Shown piece after piece: positions 1 to 13,283 of a DNA stretch of 64,000 bases. The notes under the pieces were generated by a model that saw nothing but the letters and a program-made list of their open reading frames with translations, had not been told where the DNA came from and made no database searches. This stretch comes from Puffinus mauretanicus. Its lineage: Eukaryota; Chordata; Aves; Procellariiformes; Procellariidae. Position 1 is the stretch's first letter; each line of letters begins with the position of its first letter. A program made the position numbers and the translations under genes. The stretch is from assembly GCA_023333565.1 (NCBI GenBank), contig JAJKFH010001226.1, forward strand, positions 62,001-126,000, given 5' to 3'.

Positions 1-3000
1 TATTACCTTATTTGTGCAAACATACCTTATACCTGACATAAGCAAATAGCACATCATCAGAAATCGACGTCAGAGAGACTGTGGCCTGCTGTATTCAAGG
101 ACGAATTTCAGATCATCTACTGTATGTAGTACTTCTGAAATATTTTGGTGCTGCCGGTGAAGGACTTACATATTAGGGTAGTTTGGCCTATTAGCTTAGC
201 TAAGTAAAGTGAAATATGAATATATAATTTTTAGGAGTCTGACCAAAGTATGTGAAATAGGAACGTCATAAGTGACACCAGTAAGCATAGTTTCAGGCTG
301 TAACTGTATAGGGTTAACATACGAACTCCTCCTGATGACTATTATTGCTGATACCAATTTATTATCAACAGTGCAGACAGTACAGGCCATGAACCCTGGC
401 TTTTCATGTCAAAAGAGGTTTACAGTGCATGTGTTTTTAAGAAAACACCTTGTTTTCATGGAGCTACTCAAAAGTGTACATCTCTCATTTCTTTTTTACA
501 TGCTGTAATCACAGAGTATTTTGTATAGATTGGGAAATAGCAGATCTCTTTCCCCAATTCACCACATTTTTAGTGAAAACATTTAAACAAATTTTGAAGT
601 TCCCTTTATACTGCTGCAGTGGGTACCTTAATGTAAGTAAAAATGAGGCCAAAAAAAGTTTGGGAACAAAGACTTCTAGACATTTTAAACTATATATTTA
701 CTCCCACCACATGTCTGCCTTTTCGTCATACCCTTCAGTCCCTTTCTCTTTTGGAAGCAAATATGAATGTCCCGTGATAAAGTGTACTTGATGTTATAAG
801 CACATTTTCTATAATATTTGTATACCTCTGATTGTTTATGTTTGTGTAAAGCTGTTGCTCATGTGTTTTTCCATTTAATCTATCCTTACAGCTAAAAGAA
901 GCTTTTAGAAGCACCACTGAAAGTTTAAAAATATGTATTTGTTGATCTTTCCAAACCTATAACTAAAGAAACCTTTATTCTCTCACTTCAGAGCCATCTC
1001 TTTGTCTACAAAAATTAATACAAATCTTGATCTCTGAAGTTCTTCGTCATTAGTTACCCAGAGCTAGTCTTTCCTCTAGTTATAGGATACATTTCAAGTG
1101 CCATATAAATCTCTCACAAAACAAATGCAGGTGCTAAAACCCATTGAAGTTAATAGAGAATCTCTGAATTCCCAACCTTAACAAGAGATCTTCCTTTGTG
1201 GCAAAGGAGTTGTTTTTTGGCAGAGAGATTTGTTTATTGCAGTGAGACTTACACAATAAGGCTACATCTAGGCTGATGCAGCCAGGGAACATTCCTGGAC
1301 ACTGGCACTCGATACTCTGTGCTGTTGAATACTTAGCACATTGCGCAGTCCTAGCTTCTGCTAATTAACGCTTTCCCAAACAGTTCCCAAGCATGGTTCA
1401 AGAGTTTAGCGTGGTCAAGGGCCTGTTCCCAATAGGCAGTTTGGCAAAAGCCACCCAATATGGGAAGATTAAATAGCGTGGCTGCAGACTCTGCTCTGAC
1501 AGCCGGCCTCAGTTTTAGAAAGAGTTATCTGGGCACATCTGATTTACTAGCGTGTATGTAGCTCTATGGTAGTAGAGCTAGGAAAGCAGGAGGCACAGAG
1601 TTCTTATTCTTCTGCTGCAGTTGATAACTGTAGCTGAGTGTTGAATTAGAGCTACCGGTTTTGCTGTGACACAGCTCGTTTCAGAAGCCTCAGACAGAAT
1701 TTGAGGAATTAAGGACTGTCGGTAATTTCCAGCCACATCTAATGCTGCTATTTGGATCATGAACTGAACACATGCATAGCAGGCTCAGTACTTCTCAAAC
1801 ATCTTAAGCCTCCTGAGCCCATTCTGCACCAGGGAATCCATAGATGTATAGGAAACTAAAGTTACCATTATGTGTGTTGTGTAAGAAGCAAGGTGGCATG
1901 CTCTGCAGGTATAGGTTATTTTTACAGAGTATATGATAAAAATGATGAGTCCTCACTGTGTATATGCACAATGGTGTGTGTGCACCAATTTTCTCATATT
2001 TCTGTCCAAATAGGCTTATGAATGTTTATGCTGGCTCATAAAAACCAAATTCCTCCAGAACTTCTTTGCATTGCTCCTCACTACAGTTTTTTTCTTTAGC
2101 ATTTGCTCATTTTTGTCAATGTCCATATAATTGTTGTACAATGTGCACGGTTAAGGTCCCCAAACTAATCCCTTGCTAGGAAAGTGTTCTTGGTCAATGA
2201 GGTTGGGGTTTTTTTCGTTTTTTTGGTTTTTTTTCATAAAATTGTTCAGGGCCTGTACATTTGTTTGTGCAGTTTGTGTGACAAAGTAAATTAAAGAAAA
2301 TAGATGACAGAATTTCCTTTGCCAACTACTTGCCTTGAAACCAGATTTGAAACATGGAAGCCATTTTTGCAGACACAAACTTCAGCTGCAAAAATACAGG
2401 AAAAGCTTTTTGTTGATCTTTCCACTTTAAATTTCATTCTACCATTCTTTTCTTCAGATATTGAGATTCTTTCTGAAATACTCACTTTTGTAGCTCAAAA
2501 ACCAAAACCATTAATAAGGAAAATGTCTGGAAAAACATAATTTTATTTGCTTACCATCATTATCTTCTGTGGGTTTCATTTTGAGATAAAATTTGATTAA
2601 CCGTAGAGCTTGCAAAATTTTATGAATACTCTGATTTAAAGAAAAAATATGTACCATCTGAGATACCCAGAAACTTCTTGGATGTTGCATGCATGCTTAG
2701 AGACCATAACGCCCTGGAGAAGCATCTAGGGTATATGAAAGGAGAGTGGCCTATTGGTTGAAGCGAAGTTTCCTGTTTCAAAACACATACAAACTAAACT
2801 GTGTATTGGATATCCAACCTGCAGATGTTGGATACTTCTCAAACACGAAAGCATTTAGAAACAAGCAATTATTAAACTGATGCTTGCCTCTTACTAGAAT
2901 GTAGTTGTAACCTGAAAAATGACACTGAAAACCAGCACCCTCATACTGATTTTTGCCTGCCCCCTGTGTGGTTACAGATGCTTAATAAGAGTCTGATACT

Positions 3001-3675
3001 TTTATTTCTAAAATCTCAGAGCTTGCCAGCATAGCAAGAGCAAGAAAACTCACATGCTTTCAAGTGCCAGTATATACTATGGCTGTAGGGGAAAAGAGGT
3101 ATGAAATATCTTTCTAGTAACAAAAACATTTGTGGTAACATAGCTCAGTGATACTAATTTGGTATGTTTGAAATAACCAGCCATTGGTGGGCTTTTTAGT
3201 TGTGATTAACACAAACATTCTAGACTTATCCAGGAAATACCACTGTACTTTTTCATACCACTGTGTAATCTTTGTCATTGCCAAATTTACTGCATTTTCT
3301 GTAAACAAATCCAGGTGACGTGGATATTGATGTCTATAATTAAAGCTAAAAGTCATGAAGTAGGAAAATGGCCTAAACTTGCTGTCACTGAAGTAATGAC
3401 AAAATTCTTAACATTGGCTGAAAGCAGGGTTGGGAAAAGGTTGATTTGTCAGAGCTTATCTTGAGTGGGCAGTACTCGGAGTGCACTGAGTGCACTGTTT
3501 ATTGCTCGGCTATTTTACCGTAATCAGCATACCTATCAAATCAAATCCCTTGATAGTAGTGTCACTTTTTTTTCTTAATACACTTGTTCTGAAATGACAA
3601 GCAAAGATTTTAGAAATATTGTAGTTTTCGCTGAAGTAAAAGAACATGTAAACACAAATAGAAAATATCTCTGTC
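1..3675. other. Region downstream of MYOZ2, no gene seen
   Basis: The stretch contains only short chance frames. In other vertebrates USP53 follows MYOZ2, so its start may lie beyond the left edge, but no USP53 exon or CpG island is visible here. A block at about 1260-1560 is less AT-rich and could be an old repeat, and 'cccattgaagttaatag' near 1140 resembles the dispersed repeats listed elsewhere. Confidence 0.6.
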
Positions 3676-3873
3676 ACATTTGCCAAATTACTTTATTTAT
3701 ATTATGTCTACAGATGAAACTAGGTGCCAGAAAAGAGACACTGCATCAGACATTATTACTTAAACTCCAGCTGCCAAGGGAAAATTTTGTCAGTAGCCTA
3801 TAGTAATATTTGGACCAAAAATACATGGGTGTGCAGCTTTCAGCATTTTGTACGATGTAGACTGCAGCTTCTA
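3676..3873 (-). other. MYOZ2: MYOZ2 3' UTR (predicted)
   Basis: This is noncoding sequence between the TGA and the first credible polyadenylation signal. It would be about 200 bases. A second AATAAA at 3503-3498 could give a longer form of about 400 bases. Confidence 0.5.
3692..3697 (-). terminator. Polyadenylation signal AATAAA of MYOZ2
   Basis: The minus strand reads AATAAA about 180 bases after the stop. A T/G-rich stretch (TTTGTGTTTACATGTTC) follows about 40 bases downstream, as expected of a real 3' end. A competing AATAAA lies at 3503-3498. Confidence 0.5.
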
Positions 3874-4105
3874 TCACAGATCCTCTGTTTCTGGAACGGT
3901 GTTGGAATCCGAAGGCTGAATGAACACTACAGGAATATTCTCGGACGTCCATCCTTTAGGAGTCCTATTGAAGGATCTTCTGGTAGCAAGAGGGTTTGCA
4001 AGGATCATGAATCTGGGATCATTTAGCATCAGTAGATTAAAATCTGGTACCTTGAATTTAACCAGCTTTGATGCTCTCTCAAAACCACCAAAGGGAGTGG
4101 CAACT
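3874..4105 (-). CDS. MYOZ2: MYOZ2 exon 6, C-terminus and stop
   Basis: The acceptor TCTACAG precedes one base that completes Arg, then 76 codons and TGA (3876-3874). The product reads [20 protein letters not shown], later [11 protein letters not shown], and ends VPETEDL. Human ends VPESEDL, so the acidic C-terminus is kept. The terminal five residues of myozenins act as a class III PDZ ligand, and the E-[S/T]-E-D-L pattern is intact here. Confidence 0.96.
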
Positions 4106-4309
4106 CTGTAGATATTAGAGAAATAAAAGTAAAATGTGATTTTAAAAATACCTGTTTTCTTTTCCTCCCAGGAGCTGAAAAGAACAGAAGCTATTTTAAT
4201 GATACAGATTTGGTACAATTTCTTGTTTACATATTCAAGCTTTTTGGGAAAAGTATTCTGATTGTTTTTCTGGCAAATTCTCTTTAAGATCTGATTTATT
4301 TTCCCTTAG

Positions 4310-4390
4310 ATAAAGCCTTCAGCCTTCTTCAAAATTCAAGTGAACGGAAAAGCCGAGGGAAAAAGATGTTGCAAGAAAACCTTGTCATTG
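4310..4390 (+). other. Exon-like segment, plus strand, inside MYOZ2 intron 5
   Basis: A pyrimidine-rich acceptor (TTATTTTCCCTTAG) and a strong donor (GTGAGT at 4391) bracket 81 bases, a multiple of three. Two of the three plus-strand frames are open. One reads KAFSLLQNSSERKSRGKKML and the other IKPSAFFKIQVNGKAEGKRC. I recognise neither. It runs antisense to MYOZ2. It could be an exon of an antisense lncRNA, a decayed coding exon, or chance. Confidence 0.3.
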
Positions 4391-4701
4391 GTGAGTCACA
4401 GTTACTAAACTTATTTTGGTGATAAGCTGATAAATCTGAAAACATAGTTCAACACATTCTCTCTAGCACGTAATTAGTTTAGGAAGTTCTCACCCCATTT
4501 TCTCCTATCCCCTGTTGCTTGTTCCTCCCACTACACTATATTTCAGCACCATATTGTTGTAGCAGTTAGAATGTATGTGGGTTGTGCTATAAACTTGGGT
4601 CACTTCTGGGTTAAACAAAGACCCTTCAGAACAAAGGAGCATTTTAAAATCCATATTATTTCAGCAATCTGGTTTATATCATTATGCTCAAACAATTGTA
4701 G

Positions 4702-4786
4702 CAATACAAGTGAGGAGGCAGTAAAACGTATTTTGAAGCAGAAAGGAACAGCCAAAGACAACACGCTCTGGAAAGGAGGGGAATGG
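4702..4786 (+). other. Second exon-like segment, plus strand, MYOZ2 intron 5
   Basis: Eighty-five bases lie between an acceptor ending TTGTAG and a donor GTGAGG. One frame is open across it, charged in composition (SEEAVKRILKQKGTAKDN). Its phase does not join directly to the segment at 4310-4390, so the two need not belong together. The function is unknown. Confidence 0.2.
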
Positions 4787-7700
4787 GTGAGGACTTCTTA
4801 CACCAGCTTTGTTTCTGAAGAAAATGTTTATGTAACTAAACCTTGAAACACTGGCTAAAATTGGCCCCTAGTCTTCGGCCAGTATTTTTCATGTTATTTA
4901 AATGTAAATGTTCCCTCAGGCGATAAGCCTGAGAAACTAAAAGATAAGAAATACTAAGCAGGAACTGACTGTTACATACATTTGCAAATATTTTAAAACA
5001 ACGGTATTTCCAAATACCTCCCATGATTCTTCTACATTTGCAGGTTTCTAGGCTGAAAAAAAAAAACCCTGAGTTTTTGTGTCACTTTTTCCAGACTCCT
5101 TTGTATAAGCAAACGTGACCAAACAGACTATTATATGCGTTCTGCATTTTGATCAGCTACATAACTTTGCTGGAATATATTCTGGCCAGTTGAGAGTGTC
5201 AGATTTTTAAGCTACACATGAGCACCTGATTTCTGCAAAGCTAGATACATAGTGGCATGCGAAAATGAATTTTTGTTGAAATGGAATTTCAACAGCTTTG
5301 GTAGGTTTTGTGTGTTTGATACAAAACAACAGATCTGCTGGTATATATTTCCAGTGGCTCCAGGTATTATAGCAGAAGCCCAGAGAAATTAATACCAACA
5401 GAAATGAAAAGAGATAATTTGAAGATCTGACTAGGATTTTCAGCAAGATAACTATAGATAAAACAAAACCTAGGGAGAATTAAGTACACACACACAAAAA
5501 AAAGATTAATTCAGAAAAATGATTCTGTGGCCTAAAAGAAATGGTACTGCTGTAATTACAGAGATAATTCACTGAATTTCAGTACGAGCAGCATTTGTTG
5601 AAGGGAATGGTGTAAACTCCAAACAGTCAATCCTGTAAGATACAAAAAATCATGAAAGTTCTGGGCATGCGCACTTACTGAGAGAAGAGCGCTGCTTTGG
5701 ATTAAGCTCTAAAACTGTTTCTCAAATGAAGACAAGACAAGATTTTGCAGCAGCAGCCAGTCCAGGCATTAAACTCTCTTGAGGTCAAAGGAAATTCTTT
5801 ATACAAAGTGCCTGTGGTATCACGCTTTTCTTGTGAAACTGTCTTCTAGGTCACAATGTCAAATTGGATACCGTATGATACTGATTAAAAATAATTGCTT
5901 GGTAATTGGCACAGAGTGAATGCAGTGATCTACATCTTACAGGATAATAAAGATTATTTTAATTGCTGCTCTAATTAATATACACATTCTCACATTGTTG
6001 TAATATTTAATTCTCATCCATATGTAAATTAAAGGGATAATCAATATGAACAGAACAATAATAGCTGTATAGAATGCAAAACAATTTTATAGTGTAAAAC
6101 TTCCTCTTTGTAATATTTTTGGGTTTTAAGTACATCATGTTTCTATAGGTAACAGAAACAGGAGAGCGTTCTGTAGAAATTCAAATATCTTTTGTGGGAA
6201 AAAACCCCATGTAGTTCCTATACAAAGTCTGGCCTCAGAGAATTATGCATTCCTGCATGCTAGGCAGAAGCACATGATGATCGACATAAAGGAGAGTACA
6301 GTAATTGGCTAATAGATGTTAATTTTCCTTTACAGCAGCAGTGTATTTTTGTGAGCAATAACGTGTCTGACAACATGGTGGTGTAATGACCTGTGTTGTG
6401 TGCACATCAACTGTATCACTTGAGCTCTGATTCATTGTATAGAAGCCTAAAACTCATGTGTAAAAAATTCCAGTAGTCATTGCTCGTAATAAGGGCGGAA
6501 ATGCTGGTTCAGAGTCACAGGAAGTGGCACCAGGAAGTGTAAGAGATTGTTTAATATTCACTTTGCATATTCCTAAAAAGTAGGTGCATGATTTAACAAC
6601 AGCAGGCACAACCACCTTTATTTTTAGCTGTTGTTTTAGCAGGGCTTCTTTTTTTTTTTCCTGCAGTCTTTCTTATTGAACATTATATTGTCTTAACGTA
6701 GGAGGCTACTTGTAGTTGATTATTTGGGAAAGTCTGAAGAAATGTTTTAACTGTATTGGGTTAGCACCTTCAATTACATAACTACAAAAAATGTGACTTT
6801 CACATTTTACAATGGGACTGTCATTCTTAGAACATTCTGCTTATTGTTAATTTTGTGCAAAAAGGAGACATAGAAGCAAAGAACCTGACCCTGCAAAATG
6901 CTCAGAGCTTCATGGTAGCTTAGTGCAAAAGCTAATGCCAATTTCACAGAGATATTTAGGGGCTAAGGAACTGGCTAAGCACCCAGCTTCCACTAATCTC
7001 GCATCACTTCCAAGTTAGCACCCAAAATTCCTTTGAGGCTCTGGATCTCAGCATTTTTACAATAGAGTTCAGAATCCATTAATAAATAAAAAGAGATCCC
7101 AGTCCAGATGGGCTGAATTCCTGTAGTGTTTTTGAAACAGTAGTCTTTGGGAATTGAGAAAGCTGAGCAAGAATTTATCTGGTAGGAGAGGCAGAACTAG
7201 TCAGACTTGCTTGTCTTATGTGAGTAAGATGTAGTGCTTTGTATATTACTCATAACCCTACCTTTGACATTTTATCCAGCTCCAAGAAAGCAGATGGAAT
7301 AAAGGTACTAATTTAACAGATATTACAAACTCCTGAACAAATGTAGATTCATGCCGTCTTTCCCACAGATGAAGCACTAGGTGCTTACACACTGGTAAAG
7401 GAGGCAAGAAATTTTTTCACTAGTAAATAGTTCTTCAATCCTAATAGGAATTAATCTCCAAAAGAAATCAGATGGTGTGGCTCTGTTCTGCAGCATTTCT
7501 CTGGTAGCACAGATTCTTTTTCATCCAGGAGGAGGAAGGGTAGCCTTGTCTGAACAGTCTGTTCAGAGATCCTCAAAACCCAATTTCTCTGATCATCCAC
7601 TCTGTCTAGTGCTATGTGGTATTAAACCATTACTGGCTGTCGCACAGAAAGCCCTGCCTCAGAAGGCAAGTTTTCTGCCGTTGCTTCTTCCTTCATTGAC

Positions 7701-10700
7701 CAGCCAGCATTGCAAGATCCCTGCAGCATAAAATGCATACCAGACCCCAACTAACGCTTCCATGAATTCCTTAGTTCTGATTCTGCTACTCTTATAAAAA
7801 CTGCACTGCTATAGGGTCCAGAGTTGCCTGCTCGTTGCTGGCAGTGGAAAAAAAACCTGAATGCTGTTTAGTGCTGAATATGCTTTTAAACCATGCATGT
7901 GTGCGTCTGTTCCAACACATCAGATGTCCCTAGCTGCTAAAGTTGTGTTGCTTTTACAGTTTGTTGTGTAAAAAGGAAAGTGGAAAGGAACCTGAATATG
8001 GCCTGTAAAGTCTGAGTGCCATTTAACAGATACCACTGAATGAACTGGGAAGAATCTCAGGCCCATTTCCTTTGGGAGTTCTATGCATCACACTTACTGT
8101 AAACCACACCCCCTCCTGACTAATGATGACTGTACCAGTGTTTTGCAGGAGAACAAACATAATGGCACTTTATTGAATGATGAAGCATGATAGAAAGTCC
8201 TGACTGATACCCTCACTGATAACAAAATGGTGCTATTATATTGCACTTTAATTGTTTAATACAGTATCTTTTACTTTCTCTCCAAGACTGCAATTAAAGA
8301 AGTCAAAGATGCTGTGACCTAGATGCACAGAATGACTTAGTAGGATCTAGACACAGAAGTCCAAAGAGATATCTCAGCTTATGTGCAAAGCACATAGGCT
8401 GCTAAATTCCTGAGATGCCTAGTGTTTTCCTTACACTAATGCTTAGATCTGCCTTTATCTTAGCTATACTGGCAACTGCACCTGTCTTACACCAAAGCTT
8501 ATCTGTGATTCTCTAATTAATAATCTTTTGCCTTCCATGCTTGAAAATACACATAATGTGATACTGCAGCAAGCTTTGAGTAAAATAGCACATCATAGCA
8601 CTTTCACCCAAAATCCATGGCTGTTAGTGTTGAACCTCCGTGTCAAATAATAGTATGTCTGTGACTGGAGCTGTTCTGCAAGAGATTTGGATTCTTTTCA
8701 GTCTGAGGACATCTCTTTGTAAGAGTGGACCTAACTGCTCACATACAGTATTCCAGCAAAAGGGCTACCCAGAAATAAAAAATTACTTGGATTAGACAGA
8801 GTAGGACTCTTAGCCTAGACATCAGGCCACACAACTAATAGCAGAGAAGTGTAGGTCCTGTTTTCTGCTCCTAAAGTTTAATTTACTGTGAGCAATTTAC
8901 TGTAAATAATTAAAGAAAGTGCATTGAGAGATCTGGCAACTCAGATGTAGGCCCAGGTTTCTCTTTTCCCAAGTGAGTTTCTTAATTGTTCAGCTAGAGA
9001 AAGATGTTTACTTCCACTAGCCCAAAGAGGTTTATTATTTTCTGTACTATGGCATAGGCCTTAATAAGGGAAGTGAAGAATGTTCCCACCTCTTCCATGG
9101 AAGAGCCAGAAACCTGGTTGTTACACCTCTCCTCAGGGTTTGACATTTCTGTATAAATAAATCCAGGTTGGCCATATTCTAGGAAAATGCTCTTTCCAAA
9201 GAAATTAACCTTATTGTCTGCAAAAACTTTAAAAGAATACGTGTGACCCTGCTCTGTTTTTGGAAAGGAAGACCTTAATCTAGCCCTGACCTGAAGATAG
9301 GCAGACAGAATTAGGTGCTGGTGGCCTTAGCAAAGAGAAATGTAAGTCCCATTTAGCCTTCTCCGTAATGTTTTCTGTTGGTTAGCTTGGCATGCAATGT
9401 GCTGTCTGTTTTGAATCACATAATCAGACACCCCACTCTCGTGTGCATTTTTAGGAGTGTAGATGCCTAAGTCATGGCTGTAAAATCCTCTCCACGAGGC
9501 TAGTATCTTGAATTTCAATTTTGCAAATGCTCAGTTTCTTTTTGGATCTACTCCTTCTTGCTAGAAAATATAAATCTGAGTGTACTGCATGTAACAGCTT
9601 TTCTAGGTCCACCAGGCACCCTTTTATTTTCTTCTGGATGTGGATTTTTTCCATGAGAAGGAGAGTTGTGGTGGATTATATTTGTATGCCTTATGTTTTG
9701 AATTTACCAATTTCACAGTCTGGATCTGGATTGATGTGCCAGGTTTTAGGTTTTAATGGGAGAATATTGACCTTTCTGTTATATGAATGCACATATGTTC
9801 AAGAAATTCGGACTGTGGTGAGCCACAGTTCTGCCTTGTCATACATAGAGAAAATCCTCATAGAAAGAAATACGAACAGTTAGCATAGTAAAGAGGACAA
9901 CTTACAGAATATGGGACCACAGAGCAGCTAAAAAATCAACAAAGAAGCCATCAGATACCATCTCAAGACACATATCCCTATTAATGAGGCCTCTGTGCCC
10001 TGTCTGATCCTGTCTTTCACAGTAACGACTCGCACGCTGGACTCAGAATCTCTCTTGTGGGAGGGAGAACTGATTCTGTCTCTATTCCATGTATATGTAT
10101 CTTTGGTGGTATTTTGTTGGTGTTTTTCTTTTTCAGTTACAATAACCATAGTACATAAACTGTGCTGTTACTGTTCCAATGTTAGCAGCTGTGACACATC
10201 TCTCTGACTTGTATTTGCTATTTTGTCCGCGGAGAAGAGTGTGCCACACAGGCTTAATTATTAACATGGCGATGTATATTGCTGTTAGGAAATCAGAATT
10301 AGTGTAGTGTCTGCAGTGCCAGTTTTGATGGTGAATTGTGTAATTTTTTAGTCCTTGCACTCATAGTTGATGCCCACCTCAACGGCAGCAACACAAGTGG
10401 TGTTTGTGGTATTTTTTCTCTAAGTTTATATTGCCATGAGCCATTTTCTTTTTCGATAGATTGCTGCCTGGCATTTTGAGGAAGGGTTTTGGTTTGGCTC
10501 AGTTGTCTGGAACTCAGCAGGGATTATTTAGAGAAAAATTGTTCCTAAGTTCAATAAATGAAGGTAGTGTGAATGGTATGAATGAAAGCAAAGGACATAA
10601 GTAAGAAGGTGTTTTAAAATTTTCAAAATAGTTCAAAACCCAGTATTGTCCATATATCTAGAAGTTCTACTGAAAGCCTTAGCATACTATGTAAATAACT

Positions 10701-11337
10701 TCACTCTCAGATCCCATAACATAAATATTTTTTAAGTCTGCCTGTAATGTTTTATCTGTTAATTTGTTACCGAAGGTTGTGGAAGATACAAAAAATGTTA
10801 AATGCAATAAAATATGCAATCTGCTAACTATTTGGTGTGAGGGATTGGTTGAGGGATAAAGTTCATTGTACTATCATTGCCTAAAAACAAGCCATGTGTA
10901 TTGTATTAAAAAAAAAGTGGTTTGCATTATACAGCTTACAAACAAAGTTTTGACTGAGAGTTTCCCTGATAGATCTTACGATCCCGTACCTACTGAAGTC
11001 AACAACAGAAATACCGAAAGGAGTTTGAAGCATTGCTGTAGCCCATGTTTCCCATTTTTGAGTACACTGGATTCTGATTCTTTCTTTCTTTCTTTCAATA
11101 TTTTCAACAGTTCATCTTACATTCCTGGTTCTACAATTTAATTTTGGATCCATACTTTAGAGAGAGACTGGTTTCCTCCTTAATGCTCTTGTTTGCCACT
11201 TGTAATCTGTGTGCGTGTTCATGTTTATGCATATACTTGCAAACACAGGTGGTACGTTTTTTTACAGCTGGTGGAAACGTTTCATTTCATAGCAATTTTT
11301 CTCTGCACTGTAAAATTCAGTGTCCATTCAGAATTAC

Positions 11338-11521
11338 CTGTTAAAGCTCCTGTAGTCAGGCAGTTCTGGCTTTGCTTCAGGTTTAAAAAGTTTAGGATAT
11401 AAAGCTTCCAGCAGCTCTGGATCATCCCTAATGGCTTCTATCCAGGGAGACTGATAATACTTTGGCACAGAAGTAGTGTTGAACTTTTCAGGAGGAATTT
11501 CTTTCAGTGGTCCAGAATATC
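11338..11521 (-). CDS. MYOZ2: MYOZ2 exon 5 (conserved C-terminal region, part 1)
   Basis: The exon is 184 nt. It encodes [20 protein letters not shown] and, further on, [17 protein letters not shown] and ELPDYRSFN. This is nearly identical to the human protein and is the most conserved stretch, bearing binding sites for Z-disc partners. The acceptor is TTGCAG and the donor is AACAG then GTAATT. The last codon (Arg) is completed by the first base of exon 6. Confidence 0.96.
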
Positions 11522-11614
11522 CTGCAAGGCAATCAAGGGAAAACCATTATAATAATATTTTGCATTTTCTGCTTCCTTACCACCATCCTATGTAACTAGG
11601 AAGTAACATACCAT

Positions 11615-11705
11615 AATTTCACAGGTAGGAAAATGAAGACTTGGATCAAGTCACCTGGCCAAAGCTATACAAAACCAGGAATCTGGCAGGGGGAATTTGT
11701 AGCCT
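11615..11705 (-). mobile_element. MIR/CORE-SINE-like fragment, reverse orientation
   Basis: The plus strand reads like the complement of a MIR: a 'cacaggtaggaaaatgaag' stretch, then 'aagtcacctggccaaagcta' and 'ccaggaatctggcag'. This parallels the well-known MIR order 'gatgaggaaactgag', 'ttgcccaaggtcacacagct', 'cgggattcgaac'. The copy is old and diverged. Confidence 0.5.
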
Positions 11706-11898
11706 TTTAGGTAACTGCTCCAAAGTATTCCACCCTCTTTTGAGGCTAAATTTATTTTAGTTTTATATAAATTTGTTTCTATCATTATAAGCATTTGTTT
11801 GAAACCAGACTATAGCTACACAGCCCTTGGGCCGAATTAACAAAAGGATTTTAAAAATAGCCTTTTGGTTAAAACTAAGATAATTCTATAGTCTTTGG

Positions 11899-11990
11899 GT
11901 GAAATTTTCCAAAAGTATTAAAAGGAGTTAGGATCACAGTCATTACAGTGGAGTTTTTGTTTTTGCCTCTGCCTTAGATGCTTTAAAGTG
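11899..11990. repeat. Dispersed repeat copy ('attttc-caaaag ... gagttagg' type)
   Basis: The stretch runs 'gaaattttccaaaagtatt', 'aggagttaggatcacag', and later 'gccttagatgctttaaag'. It shares word order with the copy at 60733-60822 and resembles short palindrome-like repeats I associate with sauropsid genomes. Assignment to a named family needs a library search. Confidence 0.35.
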
Positions 11991-13283
11991 CCCTACCTAC
12001 TTGGTTCTCTGATCCTTTTCATCATCTGAAAAAGTGAAGAATCAGTTGTTTTCTCTGTATAATCATCTGAGGATTGGGCTCTGATTAGAATTTTACTAAA
12101 TAAATGAATTCCATATTCAGTGTGATTTCTTCTAAAGCCAAGTACAACATGACAGGAATAAATATTGGGGGGGGAGGCGAGGGAAGACAGACCTTAATGT
12201 ACAATTTGAAGAATTAAAACCAGAAGGGATTATCCAATTATATGAGTTACACTATTTATTTGAAAAACAAGGGAAATTTTTTTCTACCCTTTTACCCTCC
12301 CACTACATCTAGCTCTTTAAATTAAGGCTGTTTCCTTCTATAAGCTTAAAAAATCCCTGCGGTTCAATATCTACTCCTTTTGCCAGACCTTTTTTGCCTA
12401 AAGAAAGGCTTGAAGGTTTCTATCATGTCTTAGCAATGGAAATGACCTCTGTTCGCACTGTATTTGACCAATGGATGCACAGAGTCTTCGCAGTCACTAA
12501 CAGAGTAGCACTGACCTAGTTTACATAGACTGGAAAAGGTCTGCACAAAACATGCATTGAGTAATTCTGAACAAAGAATGAATTTGTAAAAACCACAGTC
12601 TGCTCATGGATAATTCATAAACAGGAAGAAGGGCTATATCACTGAATAAATTAATTAAAACAAATTAGCCTTCTCTAGTCTTTAAAGAATACAAAATAAG
12701 GCCTTCTTGTAGCTCACTGCTTTAAATAAAGACAACAGTACTCTCACAGTTAAGGACTTAAAAAAGAACAGTTTATGCAGCCAGAGGCAAATTCCTTTTT
12801 AAGTTGCTCCTCTGTAAAGGTTTCTAGCAAAACTTACAGTGACTTCAGATTTACATTTATGGCTAATTTAACTACAATGGATAACTTTCAGACTGTTAAG
12901 CAGCGTGTTGCATATTAGAAACAAAGGTATGGCAGAGAAAAATCACTATATTAATCTGGTTTTAAATCTGCAGATCTGTTTCTCAATGTTTATAAGACCA
13001 GTACATATAGGAGCCGTCTCTCTTGATATTAATGTATGTTTTCAGTTTAGGGATAAGTAGTACAAAAGGCATATCAAATCTTTAAAAACGAACAGAAGCA
13101 ACTGAAGAGCACCACTTCACATTTCTGTGGGAGATTCTGATCAGTTATCTGACTCAAATTTATCGATTTCTAATAGTAAGTCCATTAACAAATTCTTGTT
13201 GAAGATATGTTTTATAAAGAGGTTCTTCCTCTGCTGTGAAATGAGAACTAAATATATTTAATGTCTGTAAACTCATGTATTAC

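Larger units (their letters stand above)
4106..11337 (-). other. MYOZ2 intron 5
   Basis: This 7.2 kb intron is AT-rich, with no minus-strand exon seen. It holds two exon-like segments on the plus strand (4310-4390 and 4702-4786) and several degraded repeat-like tracts, for example around 6890-7060 and 8290-8430. Nothing else was recognised. Confidence 0.85.
11522..13283 (-). other. MYOZ2 intron 4
   Basis: This 1.76 kb intron includes a reverse-oriented MIR-like fragment (11615-11705), a short dispersed repeat (11899-11990) and a run of eight G at 12168-12175. No further gene was seen. Confidence 0.85.

Noticed and set aside
1..3675. First exons of USP53, expected next to MYOZ2 by synteny
   Set aside because: No matching frame, CpG island or promoter was visible; the gene probably lies beyond the left edge.
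3594..4111. Plus-strand frames over MYOZ2 exon 6 and its 3' UTR
   Set aside because: They are the complement of the real minus-strand coding exon and UTR.
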